Assembly (NCBI GenBank): GCA_028673005.1
Contig: CM054116.1
Location: 77,512,572 to 77,576,571 of the forward strand
DNA from: Tanypteryx hageni
Taxonomy: Eukaryota; Arthropoda; Insecta; Odonata; Petaluridae
Reading direction: 5' to 3'
Length of the DNA: 64,000 nt
The position numbers and the translations under genes are program-made. A model generated the notes under the pieces. That model was not told the DNA's origin. It did no database searches and saw nothing but the letters and a program-made list of their open reading frames with translations. This document shows positions 47,300 through 57,370 of the stretch, in pieces. The stretch's first letter is position 1; the number at the start of each line of letters is the position of its first letter.

Positions 47300-47300
47300 T
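46184..47300 (-). pseudogene. Reverse transcriptase, N-terminally truncated
   Basis: The product would copy element RNA into DNA at a nicked target. The frame is open without a start codon from the TA tract: RDAIGVVRIISERAIE, then CACFVDWQKAFDRVNW, which holds catalytic motif A (the first aspartate). From the first methionine (47179), residues 43-57 are RGVRQGCCLSPTLFN (motif B), 86-89 are YADD (motif C, the catalytic aspartates), 115-119 GMEIN, 149-155 EYKYLGS, 207-215 LYGAETWTL, 227-239 EMWTWRRMLKVKW, 271-276 GHYLRR and 319-325 ENRSIWR. All three catalytic aspartates are present. A full-length protein would add an endonuclease and the upstream polymerase fingers, absent here. It is therefore a dead copy without a start or promoter, although its remaining frame shows no stop or frameshift. 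Confidence 0.85.
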
Positions 47301-47370
47301 ATTATATATATATATATATATATAATAAAACAATTTATTTGTAAATGTATGATATAGGGTGGATTGGAAA
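47300..47370. repeat. TA microsatellite and flanking-unit copy
   Basis: A TA run to about 47324 is followed by AATTTATTTGTAA and GATATAGGGTGGATT (47332-47365), nearly the same as 45895-45927 upstream of the LINE. It is the resumption of the interrupted repeat unit. Confidence 0.65.
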
Positions 47371-49790
47371 TTTATATTTTTATATAAATCTAACAAAAAC
47401 ACACACTTGGAGACCATCGCTTGAGCATCACGATCTACTCCGTGATTTTGTACACAACATTTTAGAGTTTATTATTTTTATTGCATTGTTTTTGACCTTA
47501 TCTGCTAATTCTGAATTTAACGTAGTTGATTCTTTTATTATCATTCGGTCGTCTGTTGATTTCCTCGCAAAAAGTGGTCAATTTGTCCCATCCGCATCCA
47601 TCCCTTCACCGTCTGAAAAGCTTTTACAAAAGTAATTTAAACCTCTTTTTTATTTTTTACTGCTTTCAAAAATGCCATCGTTATGAGTTCCTGCGTGGAA
47701 TGACGAATTTTCACATCATAGGAGGATCATTATTCATCTTTCGCAAATTTGAATTTTAATGATTAAAGGTCGAAAAGCAATGGTAATTAACAAGAAGCAT
47801 CATGTATCATCATCTGTGTTTGATATAATGGTGCGGTTAATTTAGGCATTACAATCCAACAATGATACGTTGATATTTTCATTAGGCAATATAAACTTTT
47901 CATACCTTGGAATAATAATACTACGCTGCTGTAACAATATTTAAAAGTTGTACTTATTATTTTTTATAAAATGTTTTTTTTACTGGTTTCAAATTTTATC
48001 CAATGACTACAACTTTCCATGAAAAATAATCTGTAGTATAGATCAAGTAGGTTTTTACATTGGTATTTCTTTGACGTGGTTATATCTCGCTTTTACTCAT
48101 ACAAGGTGATTCTGTTATGCCGCTTTTTTAAATCTATATTTTATTTGTGCATTATAACACTACTTTCTCATCAAGCAAGGAGACTGGGACGGTTGTCTTA
48201 GGAACAGCACACAATGGAATATGGAAGCGCCATAAAATGCTATCAAATGCATGGTGGTTTGCTAAAATATTGATTTCCATGGATTAAATTAATTTTTTAG
48301 TTGTGAACTCAGCTTCAAAATCGCTTATTGTTAGTTGAGAATATAAAACTAAAATACATCTCTCTCTCTCAGGTTTGGTAAATTATTTTATACATCAAAT
48401 ACAGCAATTTATATAGATAAAGATTTAATTCTGAATCAAGAAGTATATAGGAACTTCTTTCGCACGAAAACATTTTAAAATACTAGATTGTCCCGAAGAG
48501 TTACCAATACCTTTTATTGGCTACTTTATTCCGATAAATCTTATCGTTAAATGGCGAAAGAGAAATCTCGACATATCACAAATTTCCTTCTTTTTTACTA
48601 CTTTCATGCATCGCTCGTGCCTCTTTGCTACGGTTATCAAACTTAAAACATTAGATAAACCGTTCAATCAATAATTTAAGGATTAAGAGCAACAAGTATT
48701 TAAAATTGGACAATTGCGAAAGTTGCTGTGGAATAAGACGCTTGTCTTAAATTTATTATTCGCAATTTTTATTTTTGCAGAGGCTTTTCTATAAAGTAAG
48801 GTAGGAAATCACGATGAGTACCACGAAGACAAAGTGTATAAAGGGGAATAAAACTGATATTCAATAATTACGCCTCAACGGATAGGAAAATGTTCAACAT
48901 TAAAAAAGTGTACAAGGGAATTCAAAGCTCTAGACAGTAATACTTAACAAAGTACACTTGGGAAGGCAACGAACAAATTATGTTTACCTTTTTTATGAAA
49001 AGTCAAACTAGAATACCCATATTACATACTTAATTATTCAACAGCAACAATTTCTAAACATGTCTTCTAATTGAGTGAATTCCCATTTCTTACACTTTAC
49101 TGTGAACCGTCATCAAAAACCTTCCCGTTTCACAGGAATCGTCCATATACGAAACAACACGGACGGCTTGCTTCCAATCAACCATTAACAAAACCCAAGC
49201 CCAAATCAGTTCGGTCAGAACGAGGGGGAAAAAGAGGCGCGAACTGCTAGTCCAATTCCGACGGGTTTCCGTGTGGGCGGACCAGAGTTAATAGAACCTG
49301 GTCGAAAACGAAACAAGCGCTCTTAAGAGGAGGGGAGGGAGAAGGAGATTCCGTGGAAATGAAAAAGCTGGGCGATAATTGGAAGCGACCCCGATGCGAA
49401 GCAGGCGACGTCGTCGGGAGCAGGAGGAGGAGAAGGGTGTGACGAGGCCAATTAGCGGGCCGAAGTCCACCTCTGGTTATGAGCCACCCATTTCTTCCCT
49501 CTTTAGTCGCCATTTAAACCGCCGGCCAATCTCCCACTTTTCCCCCGCACTCTTCAATCCAACCCCGCGTGTTAACTACTTCGCCCCCAAGTGTGATTTG
49601 ACTCTATGCTCTCTCTCTCCTCTCATCGTATTTACTCTTTTCTCCCACCACCGCTTCTAACCCTTCCTCCCCCTCTGCCTCGTTCGGACAGTCGACGTTC
49701 TTTTTTTTCATTTGCCGATGATTGATTTATCGGCATGGCCTACGGTTGCGATCTCCTTTACGTACCTTCCCCTTTAAAAATCGAAAATCA
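47371..49790. other. Spacer, no gene seen
   Basis: AT-rich to 49190, then a GC-richer stretch (49200-49690) with overlapping frames on both strands (for example 49247-49513 minus, 49379-49660 plus) that do not resemble proteins. No repeat boundary seen. Confidence 0.5.
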
Positions 49791-49794
49791 AATT

Positions 49795-50140
49795 CGAACC
49801 AGAAAGAGAGTGAAAGAGAAATTGAAAGAGAGGGAGAGGATGAGGAAGGGAGGGAGGAAGAAGGAGAGAGGGTGGAAGAGGGAGAGGAGAGAGAGGAAGA
49901 AAGAAGGAAAGGGAGTGAGGAAGAGGGTGGGAGGGAGGGAGGGAGATGGATGGAGATGGAGGGGAGAGAGATGGAGGGAGGAGAGGGAGGGGCAGGAGAG
50001 GGAGGGCGAGGGAGGGAGAGAGAGAGAGGAGAGCATAGGAGTGGGAGAGAGAATGAGGATAGAGATGGAGAAAGGAGTGGGAGATAGGGCGATTGGTCAG
50101 CAGGAGGGTGAGGATGGAAAGAGGAGGGGAGGAGAAGAAA
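49795..50140. repeat. GA-rich low-complexity block
   Basis: Plus strand almost purely purine (GAGAGGGAGAGG, GGAGGGAGGG). Frames of 82-173 codons on both strands through it are arginine/glutamate or serine/leucine/proline runs caused by the repeat. Confidence 0.85.
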
Positions 50141-51720
50141 TTTGATTGTCGATGGGATTTTGCCATCGCTCAGGAACGAATGCGAGGATGGAAAGCAGAT
50201 CGAATTTAGAGAAATAGACCGCATAGTTGCCGCTTCGATTCTCGCCATTTCCCCTTACTTCTTTAGGAAAATGCCTTGCCACGGATGAACACGAGCTGCA
50301 GAGTATAAATGCCAAAAAGTTTGTTTCCATTTGCTAAACAACGAAGGTAAAGGTTTATGAGGGGCCGTTCAATAAACACTTGAATTCATCGCTCCCGCAA
50401 TGGCTAAAATTTATCGGGTTCTAATTATCGGCAGTATTAATAAGTGAGTTCATATAACAGACTGTACAGTTTTATACTCGACCGAATTTCATTGATGGTA
50501 ATACAAATTAATGGGGAGTGTTGCAGCGGATTTTCCGTTGCGCATGACAAACAATGGATACATGCTTAATTTGGAATTAACTCGATCAAAACGGCAAGTC
50601 GAGCATTTAAACGTCATAAGTAGTACTATGATGTTGTATTTTGTTATAGCGGACGCATATTTTTCCAAGTATAACAATTATATAGCTTTTACTACAGATC
50701 TGCGCAAATTTCAAATTGCGTGTTCGCTTACTATCAGTCAATATTGAAACGGTAGTCTGCGCGAGAAACGCGAATTTATTTCGTGCAAAATAGAGCCTTT
50801 TCTCAGTTGTTCTTTTACGCCGTACATTGGGTCAAAGTCAAAGGGCAGGCGATTGATCTCTGGCTATTAACAATGCACCAATGGTCTGACATAAAAATAT
50901 TTTTTGATAGTCAATGTCACCCAATAACTGCTGCATAAAATATTATGCAATAGTCACTTGGCTCCAAAAGAAAATTTTGTAACGTTTTCCGCCCACTGTC
51001 AAATCGACATTCATCCCTTATCGTACGGGAACATGCGATGCAAAATGCGCCCGTAACTGAAAAAATAAGCAAATTTTGCGATTCACCACATTCCACGACA
51101 TCGCAAAAGCAATAAAGAGTTATTGTAACTGTTTTTGCCTGATGTCTGGAAACCTTTAAAGAGCGGAGGGGAAATGTGACAAGTCGATTTCAAACCTACT
51201 GGGACTCGAGAAATTATCGTACGTTAGACGAAATAAAATCATTTTATTTTTTCACTCCTTCAGGCATTCTTAAGTGAAGCGGAACATAATGCTTAAGACA
51301 TTCAAATCTTCGGAAAGTCATAAGATCATCGATACACATGCTCCAAGTCTTACAAACGCAGTTGTTTTCTTAAAACTCGTCGCTACAGATTTTCTCCGAC
51401 AAGTATAGAGGAAGATATCGCAACATTTAAATTAAACCGCGTACAAATTCACATGGTCGTTATCGATCGACCGTCGAGATCTCCACCCTCTGAAACTGCG
51501 GTTATTTTTTTTCAATTTTGAATCATTAGTGAGACGTGGAACGCGGCAACGTAATGTACGGGAGTTAACGAGGTTCCCTCCTCCACCCATCCACACACAT
51601 CGACTCTTGTAAGAATGCAAATAACGCGCGGTTAAATTTCTCCTCTTATTTTGCGATGCGAGGAGGACGAGGCGGGAGGGGTGAGGGACAAGGGGAGGTG
51701 AAACTTTAATGGTTTTGCCG
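50141..51720. other. Spacer, possible regulatory sites
   Basis: Ordinary spacer. GGGTCAAAGTCA (50829-50840) resembles an HNF4-type nuclear-receptor site, and TGCATAA/TTATGCA (50932-50949) is an inverted pair around a 4-base centre. These are motif resemblances only. Confidence 0.3.
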
Positions 51721-51818
51721 GCGGTGCGAAAGAGAGAGAGATCGCGGAAGTCAAAACAAAGGGACCTCTCACAACCCTTTCTCTCCCCTCTCTCCCTGTT
51801 CTATCCCTATATCCCATC

Positions 51819-51858
<40 letters not shown>

Positions 51859-52800
51859 TCCTCCCTCTCGGAACTTTTTATTCATATTTTTTTGTCTGCG
51901 TCGCTTCGACTAGCTGTCGGTCCATCCGTCACCGATCCCGTCACGTTCAGCGGCCGCTCTCTTTCTCTCTCTCTCTTTGAACTCCTAGGGGCAAAAACCT
52001 CGCTGCTTTTCCAACGCTACCGATGCATAATGCATCACCGAGCCCTTTGATTTTCCTCCCGCGCACTACTTCTAGCCTCTTTCCCCCTAGTTTCTCGTCC
52101 GACGTAGGTATTCTATCTTCATCTATCTTTCCTATCCCTCTTTGCTTAGCGTCTTCTTCGTCTCTTCAATTCTGCTATTCGTGTCTTCACTTCCGCTATT
52201 CGTGTCTTCACTTCCGCTGCTCAGTTCCTTTCCCTTTTAACTTCTGCTTTTCTTCACCTACTCCCTCTCTTCACTTCCATTCTAAGTGTCTCCACTTCCG
52301 CTATTCATTTCCTCCCCCTTTTCACTTCCGCTCTTCTTCACCTACTCCCTCTCTGCACTTCAGCCCTTCATCTCCTCACTCTCTTCACTCTTCCTCCTTC
52401 TCTTTCTCTCTCTTCACTTATTTTCTCCTACGTCTCTTTCCTTCGTGGACTCTTTCTATCTCCATGATTCTTTTCCCTGAAATTTTCCCTACTCTTTCTC
52501 CTATCCACAATATCCTTCTAGTTCCCTATTCTGTCTTTCTTCCTCTATTCGTTCTCCATTTCCCTTACTTCTTTTCCTTTCGTATCACTTTTCTCCTTCT
52601 TCCTCTCTTTCCTTGCTTATCTCTTCTGCTATTCTCATCTGACCCTCTCATCCATTTCTTCTCTCTCATTCCCCTTGTTTTGCCGTTTCGTCCTCTTTTC
52701 TTTTCTCCCATCTTCTCGTCACCATCTTATCCTCACTTTCTACCTAAATCACTCTCCAACGGCACTCTCCCCCCCCCCCCTCTTCTACTTCACCACCAAC
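51721..52800. repeat. CT-rich block with 21-bp and 84-bp tandem duplications
   Basis: Pyrimidine-rich plus strand with CT(n) at 51822-51850 and a 12-C run at 52769-52780. Within it a 21-bp unit (CTATTCGTGTCTTCACTTCCG) is perfectly duplicated at 52175-52195 and 52196-52216. Next, an 84-bp segment starting at 52221 is followed by a diverged copy starting at 52305. Both lengths are multiples of three, so a 267-codon frame survives (52023-52826), rich in serine, leucine, phenylalanine and proline; it has no recognisable domain and I treat it as a repeat artefact. Confidence 0.75.
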
Positions 52801-53466
52801 GAGAACCACACGTTTTTAGAAAATAAAAGGTTGTTCTCCCCTTCTTGCGACTTGCGTAAACCACGACTCAAAGTTTTCCTCACCGTTTTTCAACAAACGT
52901 TTTCGAAGAGTGGAATTGACGACGACGGGTCCCTGAAGATGGCGGTGGAAGTCTCGCTAATCCTATTTTGGTGGTTTCGTGAATAAGTGACAGAACATTT
53001 TCATGGTTTCCTGTGTATGCATTGTGATAGATCGCAGCTGACAAATGTAATGCGGGAGATTAAATAATTGTATCCAGAATAGAAACTATTTCGGCAAGCT
53101 GTGCATGATTTTTCCTAAATATGTAAATAAATAAAGGTAAACGCTCTACCACACGCTTTACATAGATAAAAATAAGGTTATTTATGAGCAAAAAGGATTT
53201 TTTCTCATAGCCGACATTCATTTGTAGCAGCAAATCTACTCTTATATATTTATAGACAAAGAAAATAATACTATAACTATAAAACAGCTGTCGGAATGTG
53301 TTAGCAATAAATATTAGAAAAGCGTACTAAGAATTTTTAAAATTTCGAAACATTTAATTACAACGATCAAAAGAATAAAAAATGACAAATCGACTCGATA
53401 GAACTCTCTCTAATTATTCTTATGATGATTGAAACATTTTTTTAAAGTTTGTACTCGTTCGTTGAG

Positions 53467-53468
<2 letters not shown>
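52801..53468. other. Spacer, no gene seen
   Basis: A short GC-moderate stretch followed by AT-rich DNA. No supported feature. Confidence 0.5.

Positions 53469-53529
<61 letters not shown>
53469..53529. repeat. (TA)n microsatellite
   Basis: About 60 bases of alternating AT with no interruption. No mobile element is inserted in it. Confidence 0.95.
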
Positions 53530-53530
<1 letters not shown>

Positions 53531-54570
53531 TGATATCTTTACAGCTATAATATTAATTTTTGAATAATGAGTAATATATGTGATAAACAGCAACATAATG
53601 AGAGAATCATTAGATTTTTATCCATATAAATATTATATATGAACGCCTTTATCAAATCCATTGTAAATTTTCATTTCCACCGGGAGGTAATAGGGAAAAT
53701 TACCTCTGATAGAGTTTAGAGCGTTTCGATATCTCGTATCGCTGTGGTCGTTTTCAACATTTCATCGACTGAAAGGTAAACTGTACCTTTCCCTATAAGT
53801 GACGTTCGTGCGCTAATCCAAGCTAATAACAGGAGCAATGTTTAAAAAAATCCCTCTGTCCGTCGGGAAACCCCTTCATTGAATACCTGAGATGATACAG
53901 CTACGGACATTAATACGCATCGCTGTCCCAATTTTGCGCCACAATTAAGAGGGCCTAATGAATTGGATTTTGTTGCCGATTCGACGGATCGTCCAGAGAA
54001 AATATTTGCATTTCAACCAGCTACACTCATATCACTCCCATCTCGCGGGACTTAATTATTTTTTTATAAAATGCACATTTTAAGGGAGAATGCCTTTTTA
54101 ACTCCTAAAATGTTTCAGTTGCCTCTGCAAAATAAATTCACATATTTTCTGTCATTTCAAGGATAGTTGTTTGCTTGAATTGCTTCATACAATAACTATT
54201 CGTTGGGGGTGGATACGGAAGAAATTTTGTGAATGTGCCAAAAACCTCATTGGTCACTTTAAAATCATCCCAATTTTTTAAATGAATGTATTGATTTTCA
54301 GATTGTAGCCGTTGGTGCTCAGATTAATTTTAATTTTTCCAGCGATCATGCGATTCAGTTACATACCGACTTGATTACTTGAAAGTAATATCTCTTGATA
54401 GCAAGATTTTTATGCCTTTAAGATGTTGATAGTGTGTTCATCTACAAAACTCTGGGTAGATATTTTAAACTTGAGTGATTTTCGTATTATTTTAATTTCT
54501 CCAATCAGCGGTATGTTACGGCCGAAGTTTGAAATCGCGCTAGCGTGCATAATGGCAGGCCGTTATCAAT
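53530..54570. other. Spacer with two short perfect inverted repeats
   Basis: GAGGTAAT (53684-53691) pairs with ATTACCTC (53699-53706), and GAAAGGTA (53771-53778) pairs with TACCTTTC (53784-53791). An octamer ATTTGCAT lies near 54008. No gene seen. The inverted repeats share GGTA and sit 90 bases apart. Confidence 0.45.
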
Positions 54571-54690
54571 ATTGGCCATGTGATTTGGCCAATGTCCGAA
54601 ATTATTTCAAAAATCAATGATTTCGGGCTTTGGCTGGGTTATATTGAGGTTGGTCGGACCGCGCTAACCAAAATTCGAATCCCAAATCGA
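54571..54690 (+). repeat. Two consecutive hairpins and a tRNA-like stretch
   Basis: ATTGGCCA (54571-54578) pairs exactly with TGGCCAAT (54586-54593). Two bases on, CCGAAATTATT (54596-54606) pairs with AATGATTTCGG (54616-54626) at ten of eleven. About 45 bases later AATTCGAATCCC resembles a polymerase III B box, preceded by ACCGCGCTAACCAAAA, which is like a tRNA anticodon arm. This could be an eroded tRNA-derived SINE, but the A box is unclear. Confidence 0.3.
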
Positions 54691-55886
54691 TTCAAGTCAC
54701 CGATATCTTGCGACTCGGAATTTATGAGTTGGGTCCGTCGTTTTCGGAAGGGATTCATCATCAGAACGTGGTTTTTTGGCGGGAATTTAGAGGGAGAGTT
54801 TCGAATGAACTTCGTTGATAGAGCGCCTATCCTAAAATGTTTTGTGAATAACGGTCATATCATGATGGAGGTCCTTTAAAAGTTATTTCAGAAAATAGAA
54901 CAAATCGTATATTATTTTAAAGCAACTGACCCTCTAGACAATTCGAGCATAAAAAGGGGAAGAGTAGGGTAGTGCAGACAAAATAAGGAAAATTATTTTT
55001 TCGGTTATCTACTTTATTCATAATCGCTATGTCCTTTGGCGATCTTCGAGAGCAACCTACAGCTTATCCGAAATCTCAAATTACATTTAAAAAACTGTAA
55101 TTCATCTTTATAAACAACTTTAAATTTACACATACATATATAGTCGAAGCTGTGTAAATTATATTTTAAGACAAAATTAATCGTCAAATTTTAATTAAAT
55201 TATCTTTTATTTAAGTAACTAATAGAAAGATACAACTTGATAATTGTCGAAGACATTTTCAAGCTGGAATAGTGAAAGTAGAAAGAGAGGGAGTGAAAGG
55301 AGGGGGGAGGAAGGAGAGAGAGAGGTAGTGAGAGAGTGGGAAGGAGGGAGGGAGAGGGAGAACTTCTCTATTGAGGGCATTTGTAAAATATGTTTATTTG
55401 AGTCAGGTATTTTTAAGTCTATTAAAATTTTTATTCTACATTTTTTCTCTCTCTAGTTAATAACCAAGAAAAAAATAGATAAATACACCAAATATGATCC
55501 TCCGTCATTTCTTTACGATTACTGATTAAGATGGAATTCTTATTTATCAATTTTTTAAGATAACTTACTATATGCAAAGACGCAGGGATAAAAAATCGAA
55601 ATCAAAAGCAGTCAAAACTTTTGAGTTAATAGATGGATCTCCATGACCGGTTGAAGCAAAATAGACTTTAAAATAAAATTCCATAAGCTAATTAATAATG
55701 AGAAAGTAGTAAGTCTTTGATCTTGGCTTATTTGAGGAAAAGTAAAAAATTAAATAATTCAAGAAATGGAGGGCATCCTCATGGGACAAGGATCTTTGGA
55801 GATATCGATAGATTACCTTATCTTTTACAACATTTTACATGATATATCCCAAGTTTGATGGCTTGGTTAACTTATGGCTCAATTTT
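54691..55886. other. Spacer with small GA patch
   Basis: AT-rich, with a purine-rich patch at 55270-55360. No gene seen. Confidence 0.5.
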
Positions 55887-55933
55887 CATCAGTGTGACTA
55901 CTCCTTCAGCCATTTGTTGTTGTCACACTGATG
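55887..55933. repeat. Perfect 12-bp stem hairpin
   Basis: CATCAGTGTGAC (55887-55898) and GTCACACTGATG (55922-55933) are exact inverse copies separated by 23 bases. The size is near that of a short stem-loop RNA precursor, but the stem is short for a microRNA and no known microRNA was recognised. It could also be an inverted pair of transposon ends. Confidence 0.5.
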
Positions 55934-57312
55934 TTGATATATCCAGTTGATATTAATTCATTCCCGATAATATTATTAGAAATGTCTTTTAATCGGTAAA
56001 TATTTATACCGCTTATTGCATAAATATATAAAGCTATTAATTAATCTGTCGTTGATTTAATTTGCTGTTATTTATATTGTGAATCCCTGAATGCTTGGAA
56101 TTTTCGTTCCTGTAAAACTCTTAGAATAGCATAAATAATATCCAGATAATATATCTCTAACTCAAAGAAGTTAATATATAAAAATCGTATCAAAAATAAA
56201 GGAAATCCTATATCCCGCTCTTTAGTAACATCTTGGGTTAAAAGTTTTATTACGGTCCCTTGCAGCTTTTCTGCTCCCATGTCCATTTTTACGTGCCGTA
56301 ATTCGATCGAAGGACTGACTCAGCTTCTCTCCCTCATTTTCACGCCATCCACATGCCGCTTCCCTTAACTCTGTCGCAGCGTCACCAAGAATGCATAAAA
56401 AGGAGCCATTCGGATCGTTGCGATCGGGATCGCCTTCGGGCTGTAAATCGCCTCTGCATCCCGGGTCTGTAACATAACCGGAGCGCGTAGCGACCATTCG
56501 TTTTCAACGAGTTCGGTTTTATTACATTTTTATTGAGAGAGAGGACGTAGCAATAAATTTATTTACGCCCGAAAAAGACACTTATTCCTAGAGTCAGAAT
56601 GATATGAAGGTGGTGCATTGAAATCGTCTACGTCGTTAGTCAGGCGAGAAGACAAATCGTTTCGAGGAGTTCATTATTACGGGAGAGGATGAATATGCTG
56701 CAGCATCGAGTAGGAGGAATCTTGAAATTCGAACCACCATTTCGAGAGCGTGACTTGGAATTTAACGGAAAAATTTATTTTCGGACAATTACGGCAATGG
56801 TTTCCTCTTAAAATATTTTACGAAGCGTTCCCGGAAACTGTATCCGCGAAGAGAAAATGCGGATGACATATATTTTTGAAAAGGGTTGCTCATTTTATGT
56901 GGGATATGAAGTGAGATATTCAATCCTTTTCTAGCTCATTCGCTGAAACTTTTCCTACATTCGCCAGTCGCTCTCTACTAAAATGCGCATTTAGTTTATG
57001 GATAAAATTTAATTTTAATTTTGTCTTGGTTATTTTAGCAATGTCGTCCGGAGTAGTTCATCCCTATTAACGAGTTTTTTCACTATTTATAAAAAAATAT
57101 TTTTTATGAAACCTTGGAGAAAAAATAACATCGTGATAGCAGTTTGCAGACTCCTCTGTACTACGATACATGTTTCGATGTACTATAACTCTACAGATCT
57201 GCAGTCAGATTTTACTCCTTGATTTAATCTCCGATTAACTTTGTGGAAAATTGAAAATTGCTTATCTCATATCTGCGACAAATTTGTCTCGTTTTAAATT
57301 TAGGCATTCCTC
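55934..57312. other. Spacer, no gene seen
   Basis: AT-rich with a GC-richer patch at 56270-56500 (a 91-codon minus-strand frame without recognisable domain). No supported feature. Confidence 0.5.
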
Positions 57313-57370
57313 GTCGTTCGCGGGTGTTAAGTTTACGAAGAATTTCACGAACTGCAAATCCGCGAACGAC
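57313..57370. repeat. Perfect 11-bp inverted repeat
   Basis: GTCGTTCGCGG (57313-57323) pairs exactly with CCGCGAACGAC (57360-57370), around a 36-base interior. The arms are CpG-rich in an AT-rich setting. No function could be assigned. Confidence 0.5.

Noticed and set aside
49722..50248. Arginine/glutamate-rich and serine-rich frames on both strands
   Set aside because: By-products of the GA block.
52023..52826. 267-codon plus-strand frame
   Set aside because: Produced by CT-rich tandem duplications; no recognisable domain, and it ends in a poly-C stretch.
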